NCBI GenBank assembly: GCA_035653295.1
Contig: DASRCB010000196.1
Location: 1-55,200 of the forward strand
Reading direction: 5' to 3'
Source of the DNA: DASRCB01 sp035653295
GTDB taxonomy: Bacteria; Acidobacteriota; Terriglobia; Bryobacterales; Bryobacteraceae
Length of the DNA: 55,200 nt
In this document: positions 1-8,302 of the stretch, in pieces
How the letters are laid out: each line of letters starts with the position of its first letter
How positions within the stretch are numbered: position 1 is the first letter of the stretch
Notes under the pieces: generated by a model
Seen by the model: the letters and a program-made list of their open reading frames with translations, nothing else
Databases searched by the model: none
What the model was told of the DNA's origin: nothing
Position numbers and translations under genes: made by a program

Positions 1-2
1 CG

Positions 3-1019
3 CAGACGCTGCTCGACCCGCACGCCACGGCGGAGCTCAAGCGCGGCACGCTCGACGGCTGGTTCCAGAACATCCTCCCCGACCTCAATCAGGACGACCC
101 CGAGGTCGCGCGCTACCTGATCCAGAACACGCTGTGGTGGATCGGGCGCAGCGGTGCGGATGGTATTCGCGAAGACACAGTCCCTTATGTGCCGCGCACA
201 TTCTGGCGCGACTGGACCAGCGCCATTCATGCCGATTATCCCCGCGTGCCGGTGGTAGGCGAAGTATTCGACGCCGACCCGGCGCTCACCTCCTTTTACC
301 AGGCAGGCCGCGCCGGCTTCGATGGCGTGGATACAGGAATCGATACCGTTTTCGATTTCCCGCTGTTTTTCGCCATCCGGCGCACCTTCGCGCATCACGA
401 GTCGCCCGGCGAGCTGGCGCATGTCATCGGACACGACGAGCTCTACCCTGACGCAGCGCGGCTGGTGACGTTTCTCGGGAATCACGACGTGCCGCGCTTC
501 ATGAGTGAGGACGGCGCGGCCATCGACGATCTGAAACGCGCACTTACGTTCCTGTTCGCCGTTCGCGGAACCCCACTGGTCTACTACGGCGACGAGATCG
601 GAATGCGCGGCGGCGCCGATCCGGACAACCGTCACGATTTCCCGGGCGGCTGGGCCGGGGATGCACGAAACGCCTTCACCGCCACGGGCCGCACGGCTGA
701 GGAGAACGCGATCTTCGATCACGTGCGCGCTCTGGCCGGGCTGAGAAAGCAACATCCGGCGCTGCGCCGCGGAAAAACGTCCGATCTTTTTTCAAGCGAT
801 CACGCTTACGTGTTCGCGCGTACAGCCGGGGCCGATCGGGCCATCGTCGTTATCCACGAGGGACCTTCCGCCGAGGACCTGCGCATTCCGACCGGGGGAA
901 CTGGCCTCGCCGATGGCGCGCAGCTGCGGAGCATGCGGGGGGAAGCGGTGCGAGTCGCTGCCGGCGTCCTCGAAATCCACACAGAGGCGCGCAGCGCCGA
1001 GATCTACGTCGCCGAGTAG
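3..1019 (+). CDS. GH13 alpha-amylase-family glycosidase (5' truncated)
   Basis: Frame 3 is open from the window edge, so the N-terminus lies upstream. The visible part covers the C-terminal half of a GH13 TIM barrel. Conserved region II reads GADGIREDTVPYV, in which the Asp after Glu is the expected nucleophile. Region III reads VVGEVFD and supplies the general acid Glu. Region IV reads FLGNHDVPRF and supplies the transition-state Asp. A short beta-sandwich tail follows and ends in ...EIYVAE before TAG. The motif GIRxDTxPY resembles cyclomaltodextrinase/neopullulanase enzymes, so hydrolysis of alpha-glucans or cyclodextrins is likely; exact specificity cannot be read from the fragment. The next gene is convergent with a 3-base gap. 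Confidence 0.9.
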   Translation, partial: QTLLDPHATAELKRGTLDGWFQNILPDLNQDDPEVARYLIQNTLWWIGRSGADGIREDTVPYVPRTFWRDWTSAIHADYPRVPVVGEVFDADPALTSFYQAGRAGFDGVDTGIDTVFDFPLFFAIRRTFAHHESPGELAHVIGHDELYPDAARLVTFLGNHDVPRFMSEDGAAIDDLKRALTFLFAVRGTPLVYYGDEIGMRGGADPDNRHDFPGGWAGDARNAFTATGRTAEENAIFDHVRALAGLRKQHPALRRGKTSDLFSSDHAYVFARTAGADRAIVVIHEGPSAEDLRIPTGGTGLADGAQLRSMRGEAVRVAAGVLEIHTEARSAEIYVAE

Positions 1020-1022
1020 CGT

Positions 1023-2276
1023 TCACCGCACCGGTGCGATGAGAAACTCATCCTCTTTGGTCCGCACGCGCCAGCGCGACTCGAATCCTTTCGCGAGCAC
1101 GGCCTTTTTCCGCCCGCGGAATGCCCACACGCCAGTCGCGCCAGGCTCGGCTCGCACCAGAGTGACCGGAACATCCACTCCATTCAGCACGATCGCGTTG
1201 AAGGTGAGGCCGACGATCACGTCCCTGGCCGGCTCGTAATCGTGCTCGATCTGCGTAACTCGGCCCCGGAAGAGGGACCCGGCCGGCGCGACAACCTTGT
1301 GCGTGGCCGGATCGATGGCCGGCGCCGCCAGCGTTCCTTCGATGCGATCGCCAGCCCACGCCGATTCGGAATCGATAGCCGTGGCGAGGCGGATAATGAA
1401 TTCCGTACCGGGCGGGGGTGGTGAGGGCGGCGGCATATCTTTGGCCGGCACCGCAACGGGCGTGGCGTCGTCATCGAATTTGAGCGTCGCCTCCACCCCG
1501 TACTGGCGGCAGGCTTCGTACGAGGTCTGATTCTCCGCATAGTGGCCATCGGCGGAGAACATCGCTGTCGCCGTCTGCTCCGGGACGAGTAACTTCGACT
1601 CTCCCTGTTGATGCAGGTATCGAATCTGTTCCCATGCTCCGCACAGACCGGAGCCGGACGGCGCGCCCATGGTCTGGACTTCGACGCGCACCAGATCACC
1701 GGTCCGGGGGTCGGCGTCGAAGCTGCCCTCGTATCCGACGATGCCCACGCCGCGTGCGCCGCGCATTTCGAAGCCGCTGACCGCCTGCGGAACCTCGTAG
1801 CTGAAGCGCACCAGCCCACCCGCGGCCGGTCCGTCGTAATGAAATTTAACGCCGCTCTGACCGAAGATCGCGCTCAGGAAGGCGCCGAAGTCGCCTTTCT
1901 CCGACAACCCTCCATACCGGAGCACCTCGCCGGGGTCTCGGGCCTCGAAATGCGATGCGCCGGGCCAGGAGAACATTTCGGTTTCCCGCGTCACGATGAC
2001 GTCAAGCGACACGCGATCCAGCGTCGCGAGCTTCGCGCCTTGCGGCGCGGTCCCACCCACGGGGTTCGCAATGCACCCTTTCCCGCTTGAATGCTGCGGA
2101 ACCCAGGAGCGGCGTACGATCCGCTGCCGGCAAATGTAGCGCGACAGACTGCGGCCGTTGGCGTGAACGCGCGCGAGGATTTTTGCGAGTAGTTCGGAGG
2201 AATCGATCCGCTGTGCGATCACGAGCCCCGCGGCGAAGAACGCCAGAGCGGTCGCCCATAGTGTTCGCCGGAGCAC
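1023..2276 (-). CDS. Secreted protein of unknown function
   Basis: The product is 417 aa. GTG start followed by a clear signal peptide (RR, then about 17 hydrophobic residues, cleavage near VIA-QR). The middle of the protein has scattered cysteines. A proline-rich linker (PPPSPPPPG) near residues 285-295 separates a C-terminal beta-rich domain of about 110 residues, with text such as EFIIRLATAIDSESAWAGD and PAGSLFRGRVTQIE. That domain looks like a small beta-barrel but I do not recognise a named family. It sits downstream of the sigma-54 activator on the same strand, about 50 bases after that gene's stop, so co-transcription is possible. No catalytic motif is visible. The function is unknown; export to the periplasm or outer membrane is inferred from the signal peptide. 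Confidence 0.75.
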   Translation of the reverse strand: MLRRTLWATALAFFAAGLVIAQRIDSSELLAKILARVHANGRSLSRYICRQRIVRRSWVPQHSSGKGCIANPVGGTAPQGAKLATLDRVSLDVIVTRETEMFSWPGASHFEARDPGEVLRYGGLSEKGDFGAFLSAIFGQSGVKFHYDGPAAGGLVRFSYEVPQAVSGFEMRGARGVGIVGYEGSFDADPRTGDLVRVEVQTMGAPSGSGLCGAWEQIRYLHQQGESKLLVPEQTATAMFSADGHYAENQTSYEACRQYGVEATLKFDDDATPVAVPAKDMPPPSPPPPGTEFIIRLATAIDSESAWAGDRIEGTLAAPAIDPATHKVVAPAGSLFRGRVTQIEHDYEPARDVIVGLTFNAIVLNGVDVPVTLVRAEPGATGVWAFRGRKKAVLAKGFESRWRVRTKEDEFLIAPVR

Positions 2277-2325
2277 CGTTTCAGGATAAGCGATGCAGGG
2301 CGCATGGCCGGACCGGTTCAGCGCT

Positions 2326-4125
2326 TTACGCGCAGGCCACTCGAACCGCGGGGCCCATGCGCCCCGCGATGAGCGAGGTCACCGCCGCCATCAGGTCCTC
2401 CGGCGTAAACGGACGAGGCACGATCTCGGTCTGCGGCATCTCCGGTTCGGGCACACCGAACGCATGGTCCGCCACCACCACCGCCGGCAACGACGGCAGG
2501 CACTTTCGCATGCGCCGCACGAGTTCGTCGCCGGCCATGCCTGGTACTTCAACGCCGGTCACCACCACGGCGATGTCCTTGCGCCAGCAGTTGAACAGCT
2601 CCAGCGCGCCGGAACTGGCCGCAGCCTCCAGCACCCGGTAACCTTCAGCCATGAGCGTGCGCGCGATGAATTTGCGAACCGCGCCGTCCTTTTCCACGAC
2701 CAGAGCTGTCGCGCTTGCGGCCTTGCCCATTGGCTTCCGCGGCGTCTCTTCGGCGAAGCGATCGTCGAACGTTTTCATCTTCGACAACAGGGTGGTCCGC
2801 TTGATGCGCAGAAGATCCGCGGCGCGCGCCTTGTTGCCGCCCGAAACCGTGAGCGCCTGGTTCAGCAGCGACCGCTCGAAACTGGTCACCACCTCATCGA
2901 AATCGAGCCCTTCTTCGGGCACCCGCACCAGGGGCTCGTCAAACCCGCCGGTGCGATGCACAGAGGCGGCGCGCCGCACGGGGAAATCGCCCGGATAGAG
3001 CATTTCCCGGTCGTTGCTCATCGCCACCGCGACCTGCACCGAGTGTTCCAGCTGGCGTACGTTTCCGGGCCAGTCCATTTCCATCAGATAGCTCACCGCC
3101 TCCGGACTGATGCGCTTCAGCGGCGTGTCTTCCGAGCGGCAGATCTTATCCACAAAATAGTCCAGGAGCAGGGGGATGTCCTCCCGCCGTTCGCGCAGCG
3201 CCGGGAGGTGAACGGGCACTACGTTGAGGCGATAAAACAGATCTTCCCGGAAGCGGTTCTCACGAACCGCTTGTTCCAGGTCCGCGTTGGAAGCGGCGAT
3301 CACGCGCACATCCACGTGCACGTTTTCACAACTGCCCACGCGCTGAAACTCCTGCTCCTGGAGAACCCGCAGCAGTTTGGCCTGCGCGGGGAGGGGGAGG
3401 TCGCCGATTTCATCAAGAAACAAGGTGCTGCGGTGCGCCTGCTCGAAGCGTCCAATGCGGCTGGTGTGCGCACCGGTGAATGCGCCTTTGGTATGGCCGA
3501 ACAGTTCGGTCTCAATCAGATTCGACGGAAGCGCGGTGCAGTTGACGGCCACCATAGGCAGGTGCGCGCGGTTACTGGCCATATGAATGGCGCGGGCGAT
3601 CACTTCCTTGCCGGTCCCCGTTTCCCCGGTTACCAGCACCGTGCAGCGTTTGCCTCCGATGAGCTGGATTACGTCACAGATCTGCCGGATAGCGGGGCTC
3701 TCGCCGATCAGGAACCGCCGCCACGGCTCGGTGTCGCGCTGCGCGCGCGCAAGGCGCGGCTTGTGTGCCGCCATGTTGAGGGCCGCTTCCAAACGGTCGT
3801 TATCGACGTGGCCCAGCAGGACATAAAACGCTCCGCGCCGCGTCAGGCGAATGGCGTCGTCAACCGTGCCAAACGGATGATAAACGATCACCGGCAGCTG
3901 CGAGTCCTGCCGGAGCAACTCGTCCAGGCTCTCCTCATCGGAGTACTCAGCAGAGGGCAGGCAAAGAACGGCGGCATCGAATGCCGAGCGCCGGAGCCGG
4001 TCCAGCCCCGCGACGACATCCGCCTCAATGGCGAACCGCATGCCTGCCGGAGCCGTTTCGCTGCAGCCACGTACGCCGCTGATCCAAAGTATGTTTGAGA
4101 ACACGCACACCCCTCTTGTGCTCAC
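2326..4125 (-). CDS. Sigma-54-dependent Fis-family activator flanked by two pseudo-receiver domains
   Basis: 599 aa NtrC-class activator. Residues about 10-120 look like a receiver domain, 140-370 are the AAA+ sigma-54 domain (Walker A GETGTGKE 167-174, GAFTGA 214-219, Walker B LFLDEIGD from 235), about 410-455 are a Fis-type HTH (NKARAADLLRIKRTTLL), and 473-588 are a second receiver fold. Both receivers lack key residues. In the first, the phospho-acceptor position is Cys55 (AAVLCLP) and the conserved Lys is Gly105. In the second, the acceptor position is Gly524 (VVVTGVEVPGM) and the Lys is Arg571 (PRPF). The ATPase core is intact, so it should still contact sigma-54, but not by classical phosphorelay. 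The start is GTG; another in-frame GTG at 4104 is preceded by AGAGGGG and may be the real start. Confidence 0.88.
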   Translation of the reverse strand: MSTRGVCVFSNILWISGVRGCSETAPAGMRFAIEADVVAGLDRLRRSAFDAAVLCLPSAEYSDEESLDELLRQDSQLPVIVYHPFGTVDDAIRLTRRGAFYVLLGHVDNDRLEAALNMAAHKPRLARAQRDTEPWRRFLIGESPAIRQICDVIQLIGGKRCTVLVTGETGTGKEVIARAIHMASNRAHLPMVAVNCTALPSNLIETELFGHTKGAFTGAHTSRIGRFEQAHRSTLFLDEIGDLPLPAQAKLLRVLQEQEFQRVGSCENVHVDVRVIAASNADLEQAVRENRFREDLFYRLNVVPVHLPALRERREDIPLLLDYFVDKICRSEDTPLKRISPEAVSYLMEMDWPGNVRQLEHSVQVAVAMSNDREMLYPGDFPVRRAASVHRTGGFDEPLVRVPEEGLDFDEVVTSFERSLLNQALTVSGGNKARAADLLRIKRTTLLSKMKTFDDRFAEETPRKPMGKAASATALVVEKDGAVRKFIARTLMAEGYRVLEAAASSGALELFNCWRKDIAVVVTGVEVPGMAGDELVRRMRKCLPSLPAVVVADHAFGVPEPEMPQTEIVPRPFTPEDLMAAVTSLIAGRMGPAVRVACA

Positions 4126-4379
4126 AGGAAATCCCGGAGCCGAACACTCGGACGATGAATTTCACTGAATTTCGCCTGAGCGCCGAACCGTCATTTGCCG
4201 TATTCAGCTCTTAGCGAAGTTTGAGTGTATTGGATAACCCTACGGGTTTGCCAGTACTTCTGTGTGGGGACTATTCCCCCCCTTTGCAGGGAACACGACG
4301 CTGAACTGCAGGGAGGGCGCCAGGTGCGTTGCCTTAGGCGTCGCGCCTCAGCCCGCGGAACTACGCGGAAAATTCCGTT
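4126..4379. other. Intergenic region without a recognised gene
   Basis: About 250 bases between the start of the sigma-54 activator and the end of the next minus-strand gene. It is less GC-rich than the flanks and must hold the activator's promoter. Two short palindromes are visible: AACCC-TAC-GGGTT near 4238-4250 and GGGG-ACTATT-CCCC near 4267-4280. No convincing -24/-12 or -35/-10 box was found. Confidence 0.35.
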
Positions 4380-4715
4380 CTACTCTGCCGTTATCGGGCC
4401 GCTCTCGCTCCGCAGTCTGGCCTTCAGCGCATGCTCGCGGGGGTCGCGGCCGTTGCTGGCCAGCCAGGATCGAACGCGATCGACAGTGACGGTGTGGCGC
4501 ACCGCGGGATTTTTGACCGCGACTGTGATACGAGTCGCGGGCGCTACTGCGATCGGAGGCGTCAGTCCCGGGCGGCTGAACAGAGCAAGCCCGCGCACGG
4601 CAGCCTCGAACAAAGATGCGGCCGCGACTTCGACGGAGTGGGTGACGCCCTCGCAATCGACGAATGAAACAACGCAGATGCGGGCTTCGGGCACGGTTCC
4701 AGTATAGGCGAACAT
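4380..4715 (-). CDS. Small conserved-looking protein of unknown function
   Basis: 111 aa, starting at the ATG at 4715 (MFAYTGTVPEARICVVSF). The frame stays open further upstream, but those residues are proline- and serine-rich and would overlap the divergent regulator gene. The protein reads as an N-terminal beta-hairpin, an EVAAASLFEAAVRGLALF helix and a basic C-terminus (TVTVDRVRSWLASNGRDPRE). No signal peptide or membrane segment is present. It is divergent from the XRE-led operon across an 89-base gap. Small proteins of this type are frequent in acidobacterial genomes as far as I recall, but I cannot name a family. The start choice is moderately sure and the function is unknown. Confidence 0.6.
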   Translation of the reverse strand: MFAYTGTVPEARICVVSFVDCEGVTHSVEVAAASLFEAAVRGLALFSRPGLTPPIAVAPATRITVAVKNPAVRHTVTVDRVRSWLASNGRDPREHALKARLRSESGPITAE

Positions 4716-4761
4716 AAGGCGAACATTGCTCGCCACCAGCAGCCGATCGCGATGAGTACTA

Positions 4762-4790
4762 TTGACGCCGATTACAAATTGCAATATGCT
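4762..4790 (+). promoter_or_regulatory. Sigma-70-type promoter of the XRE-flotillin-PspA operon
   Basis: TTGACG at 4762-4767 and TATGCT at 4785-4790 are separated by exactly 17 bases. A start about 7 bases after the -10 box would lie near 4797, only some 8 bases before the ATG at 4805, leaving almost no leader and no Shine-Dalgarno sequence. Confidence 0.6.
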
Positions 4791-4804
4791 TATTTCGATC
4801 TGCA

Positions 4805-5293
4805 ATGAGACTCGGGGAAAAAATCCGCTACCTGCGGCAGATGGAGGGCACGTTGCGTGGGCTGCAGCGGGAGATGACGCAGCAGGAGGTGGTCGGCGCG
4901 ATTCGCCGGGAGCTGAAGAAATCACTCAGCCAATCGTATCTTTCACAGATCGAGAGCGGCGCGCGGCCGCACCTGACCAACAGCACGCGCATGCTGCTGG
5001 CGCGGTTCTTCAAAGTTCATCCCGGCTATCTGGTGGACGACCCGGAAGGGTTCCACACGGAGCTGTTATCGGATATCCGCGGCATGGAGGACCAACTCGA
5101 TCTTTGGCTCGTTGACGGCGCGGAGCGGTTTCGCCGTGACCAGAAGACGCGCCACGCGCTGCTGACCATCGCGCGGCATGAGAACTCGCGCGAGTGTCTG
5201 GCGCTGCTGGCGGCGATTCTGGAAACGCCAGGGCTGGCTGAGCGGCTGATGCGCGTTCTGAAACCCGAGTCCGCGAGGGAGGCGGCAGTATGA
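4805..5293 (+). CDS. XRE-family HTH transcriptional regulator
   Basis: 162 aa. The N-terminal half is a Cro/C1-type helix-turn-helix: RLGEKIRYLRQ, then QEVVGAIRRELKKSLSQSYLSQIESGARPH, with the recognition helix around SQSYLSQIESG. An insertion (EGTLRGLQREM) lies between the first helices. The C-terminal half (residues about 80-160) is helical, with LDLWLVDGAERFRRDQKTR, and could mediate dimerisation or ligand binding. The stop codon overlaps the next start as ATGA, so it is translationally coupled to the NfeD-like gene. As the first gene of an operon with flotillin and PspA, it probably controls its own membrane-stress operon. Both the DNA-binding role and the autoregulation are inferred; the HTH is clearly visible. 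Confidence 0.85.
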   Translation: MRLGEKIRYLRQMEGTLRGLQREMTQQEVVGAIRRELKKSLSQSYLSQIESGARPHLTNSTRMLLARFFKVHPGYLVDDPEGFHTELLSDIRGMEDQLDLWLVDGAERFRRDQKTRHALLTIARHENSRECLALLAAILETPGLAERLMRVLKPESAREAAV

Positions 5294-5925
5294 CCTGGGA
5301 AATCTTCTATCTGACGTGTTTTCTGGTGGGCTTTCTGCTCAGCCTGGTGTCGTTCCTGGCGGGCGCGGCCCACCTGCATGTGCCCGGGAAGTTCCACATG
5401 CACCTGGGACATGCGCATGGCGGCCACGCCGTAGGCCATGTGCATGGCGGCGCGCGCGGCGGCGGCCGCGGGTCGCAGATCTCGCCGATCAATGTCTCGA
5501 CGATGATGGCCTTCCTGGCGTGGTTCGGCGGTGTCGGATATCTGCTGCATCGGTATTCGAATCTCTGGACCTGGCTGGCGGTGCTCATTTCCGTTCTGAG
5601 CGGGATCGGCGGAGGCGCCATCGTCTTCTGGTTTTTGGCGAAGGTTCTGATGGCCCACGATAAAGAGCTCGATCCCGCGGACTTCGAGATGACCGGCGTC
5701 GTGGCGCACGTCAGCTCGTCGATCCGCGAGGGCGGCACGGGCGAGATCATTTTCGTGCAGAATGGCGTCCGCAGATGCGCCGGCGCGCGCAGCGACACCG
5801 GCTCTGCCCTGCCCCGCGGCACCGAGGTCGTCGTCACCCGGTACGAAAAAGGCATTGCGTATGTGTGCCGCTGGGACGATTTCGCGGAGGGCGGCGCAAA
5901 GGCCCAGGCCGGCGCCGCGAGTTGA
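5290..5925 (+). CDS. NfeD-like membrane protein with histidine-rich loop
   Basis: 211 aa. The start overlaps the XRE stop (ATGA). An N-terminal membrane helix (residues about 5-27) is followed by a loop with nine histidines between residues 28 and 52 (HLHVPGKFHMHLGHAHGG region), a Gly/Arg-rich stretch, and two more membrane helices (about 70-85 and 95-122). The C-terminal 80 residues are a predicted OB-like beta domain (MTGVVAHVSSSIREGGTG ... GTEVVVTRYEKGIAYV), as in NfeD/YuaF proteins. NfeD partners sit next to flotillins in many bacteria and act with them in membrane microdomains. The His-rich loop is not a usual NfeD feature and could bind metal. The membrane location is well supported; the family call rests on domain layout and context. 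Confidence 0.75.
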   Translation: MTWEIFYLTCFLVGFLLSLVSFLAGAAHLHVPGKFHMHLGHAHGGHAVGHVHGGARGGGRGSQISPINVSTMMAFLAWFGGVGYLLHRYSNLWTWLAVLISVLSGIGGGAIVFWFLAKVLMAHDKELDPADFEMTGVVAHVSSSIREGGTGEIIFVQNGVRRCAGARSDTGSALPRGTEVVVTRYEKGIAYVCRWDDFAEGGAKAQAGAAS

Positions 5926-5950
5926 AGAGTTCTGTCTGAAGGAGAAGGTT

Positions 5951-7393
5951 ATGCATATCCCCACAGAGGTTGTGGTTTTCTCGGGACTGCTGGTTCTGGT
6001 CCTGCTGTTCATTTTCACCGTCTCGGCCAGGCTGTATCGCAAGGCCGGGCCCCACGAGGCGCTCGTCGTTTATGGGTGGCGCGGTACGCGCATCATCAAG
6101 GGTCATGGCACGATCATCTGGCCCATGGTGGAGAGCTACCGCGAACTGTCGCTGGAGCTGATGTCGTTCGATGTGGCGCCGCAGCAGGATCTGTACACGA
6201 AGCAGGGCGTGGCGGTGACCGTCGAAGCCGTGGCGCAGATCAAGGTGAAGTCCGATCCGGAGTCGATTCTGACCGCCTCCGAGCAGTTCCTCACCAAGCC
6301 CGCCGCCGAGCGGGAAGGGCTGATCCGCCTCGTCATGGAAGGCCACCTGCGTGGCATCATCGGCCAGCTGTCGGTGGAGCAGATCGTGAAAGAGCCGGAG
6401 ATGGTGGGCGACCGCGTGCGCGCCACCTGCGCCGACGACATGAGCAAGATGGGCCTGGAGCTGATCTCTTTCACCATTAAAGAGGTCCGCGACAAGAACG
6501 AATACATCACCAACATGGGCCGGCCGGACATCGTGCGCATCAAGCGCGATGCCGACGTGGCCGCCGCCGAGGCCGAGCGCGATACCGCGATCAAGCGCGC
6601 CGAAGCGCAGCGCGCCGCCGCGATCGCGCGCGCACAGGCGGATCAGGAGCGCGTGTTGGCTGAAAACCTCTCGCTCGCCAAGCAGGCCGAGGCGCAGCGT
6701 GACCTGGAAATCAAGAAAGCGCAGTATCTGGAGCTGACCAAACGTCAGCAGGCCCAGGCCGACAAAGCGTACGACATTCAGACCAACATCATGCAGCAGC
6801 AGGTAGTGGCCGAGCAGGTGAAGGTGCGCCAGATCGAGAAGGAGCAGGAGATCAAGGTCCAGGAAGCGGAGATCCTGCGGCACGAAAAAGAACTCATCGC
6901 CACCACCCTCAAGCAGGCGGAGATCGAACGCCGCCGCATCGAGACCCTGGCCGAGGCCGAAAAGGTAAAACGCATTGCTGAAGCCGAGGGCCGCGCATCC
7001 GCCGTTCGCGCCGAAGGCGAGGCCGAAGCCGACATCATCCTCAGGAAGGGCGAGGCGGAGGCCAAGGCGATGAACGTCAAGGCCGAGGCCTATCAGGAAT
7101 GGAATCAGGCCGCGGTTGTGGACAAGCTGATCAACAGCATGCCCGAAGTGGTGAAGGCGCTCGCTTCGCCGCTGGCCAACGTGGACAAGATCACCATCGT
7201 CTCCACCGGCGACGGAGCGTCCGCCGGAATGAGTAAGGTGACGGGCGATATGACGAAGATGGCCGCGCAGATTCCGGCCTTGTTTGAAACGCTTTCGGGC
7301 ATGCAGATGTCGGAGCTGCTCGGCAAGGTCAAACAGATTGGAGACAAGGCGGCAAAAGCTCCCAAAGTCGACGCCGCCGGAAGCGGGAAATAG
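5951..7393 (+). CDS. Flotillin-family (SPFH/band 7) membrane scaffold protein
   Basis: 480 aa, starting at the ATG at 5951 behind GGAGAAGG. One N-terminal membrane anchor (residues about 6-28) is followed by an SPFH domain: KAGPHEALVVYGWRG, QDLYTKQGVAVTVEAVAQIK, and a stretch ending in GLELISFTIKEVRDK. Next comes a long Ala/Glu/Lys-rich coiled coil (about 200-400) with the EA repeats typical of flotillins (AEAERDTAIKRAEAQRAAA). The C-terminal region (VVKALASPLANVDKITIVS) matches the oligomerisation end. Flotillins form homo-oligomeric assemblies at the cytoplasmic membrane and organise microdomains. It lies 25 bases after the NfeD-like gene and 10 bases before pspA, a YuaF-YuaG-like arrangement extended by PspA. 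Confidence 0.93.
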   Translation: MHIPTEVVVFSGLLVLVLLFIFTVSARLYRKAGPHEALVVYGWRGTRIIKGHGTIIWPMVESYRELSLELMSFDVAPQQDLYTKQGVAVTVEAVAQIKVKSDPESILTASEQFLTKPAAEREGLIRLVMEGHLRGIIGQLSVEQIVKEPEMVGDRVRATCADDMSKMGLELISFTIKEVRDKNEYITNMGRPDIVRIKRDADVAAAEAERDTAIKRAEAQRAAAIARAQADQERVLAENLSLAKQAEAQRDLEIKKAQYLELTKRQQAQADKAYDIQTNIMQQQVVAEQVKVRQIEKEQEIKVQEAEILRHEKELIATTLKQAEIERRRIETLAEAEKVKRIAEAEGRASAVRAEGEAEADIILRKGEAEAKAMNVKAEAYQEWNQAAVVDKLINSMPEVVKALASPLANVDKITIVSTGDGASAGMSKVTGDMTKMAAQIPALFETLSGMQMSELLGKVKQIGDKAAKAPKVDAAGSGK

Positions 7394-7403
7394 GGAGGCT
7401 GCA

Positions 7404-8060
7404 ATGGCGCTCATGGAGCGGGTTGCCACGCTGGTGCGGGCGAACCTGAGCGATCTCATGGATCGCGCGGAAGATCCGGAAAAGATGATCAAACAGGTGA
7501 TTCTGGACATGCAGAATCAGCTGATGCAGGTCAAAACCCAGGTGGCCATCGCCATCGCCGACGAGCATCTGCTGCGCAAGAAGCAGAAGGAAAACGAAGA
7601 GCGCCAGACCGAGTGGGTGCGCAAGGCCGAACTGGCCGTGGCCAAGAAAGATGACGAACTGGCGCGCGCCGCGCTGGAGCGGTCGCTGAGCTGCCGCAGT
7701 ATGGCGGACAACTTTCGCCAGCAGGCGGAGGATCAGTCCGTGCAGGTGGAGAACCTCAAGTCGGCGCTGCAGAAGCTGGAACAGAAGCTGACGGAGGCTC
7801 AGGCGAAAAGTGACGTCATCATGGCCCAGCACCGGCGTGCGCGGGCCGTTAGCCGGACTGCCGACGCCCACGCAGGCGCGGCGGACGGCGCGGCCCATGA
7901 CGCCTTCGATCGCATGAAGAACAAGGTGGATCGCGTCGATGCCATCGGCAAGGCGAAGGGGGCGGACTCCACCGGGACCGTGGAGGAGCGTTTCGCCGCG
8001 CTGGAGAAACAGGACGAAATCGAGCGGCTGCTGACGGAGCTGAAAACGAAGAAGCCGTGA
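7404..8060 (+). CDS. pspA: PspA/IM30-family phage-shock protein A
   Basis: 218 aa, starting at the ATG at 7404 behind GGGAGG. The N-terminal amphipathic helix and conserved start (ALMERVATLVRANLSDLMDRAEDPEKMI) are typical of PspA. The rest is almost entirely helical coiled coil, with VILDMQNQLMQVKTQVA and KLEQKLTEAQAK. Length fits the family (about 220 aa). PspA binds damaged inner membrane, and in enterobacteria it inhibits the sigma-54 activator PspF. Here it is the last gene of an XRE-NfeD-flotillin-PspA operon, not next to a PspF. The sigma-54 activator at 2326-4125 is near but on the opposite strand, and I see no reason to link the two. The helix near 145-165 is Ala-rich (DAHAGAADGAAH), a mild oddity. 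Confidence 0.92.
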   Translation: MALMERVATLVRANLSDLMDRAEDPEKMIKQVILDMQNQLMQVKTQVAIAIADEHLLRKKQKENEERQTEWVRKAELAVAKKDDELARAALERSLSCRSMADNFRQQAEDQSVQVENLKSALQKLEQKLTEAQAKSDVIMAQHRRARAVSRTADAHAGAADGAAHDAFDRMKNKVDRVDAIGKAKGADSTGTVEERFAALEKQDEIERLLTELKTKKP

Positions 8061-8302
8061 CTGTTTGCCGGGCAGGCAGTCACGTCGGTTGAGGAGGAGT
8101 TTGTCAGGTCGGCGGCCCTTTTTCGTGCCGAGGTGAAGTAAAAGGGATGCTGACAGCGCGTGCCCGCTCGAGTCGCTCGCACGCGTTTTTCGTGCGGAAG
8201 CTGGGCGGTTTTGGCTTCCCCAGCATCCCCGCAGGCTAAACCGCCTGCCCCACGCTGAACACGAAGCGATGAATCATAAACGCTGCTGCCGGCAGAACCG
8301 GG

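Noticed and set aside
2293..4098. 601-codon plus-strand open frame opposite the sigma-54 activator
   Set aside because: Antisense shadow; His/Arg-rich residues and no domain, while the opposite strand holds GAFTGA and Walker motifs.
5834..7510. 558-codon minus-strand open frame over the flotillin gene
   Set aside because: Leu/His/Gly-rich reverse translation of a flotillin coiled coil. No ribosome site or domain.
8204..8245. Inverted repeat GGCGGTTT/AAACCGCC considered as a terminator between pspA and padR
   Set aside because: Loop of 26 bases and no T-run; too weak to call.
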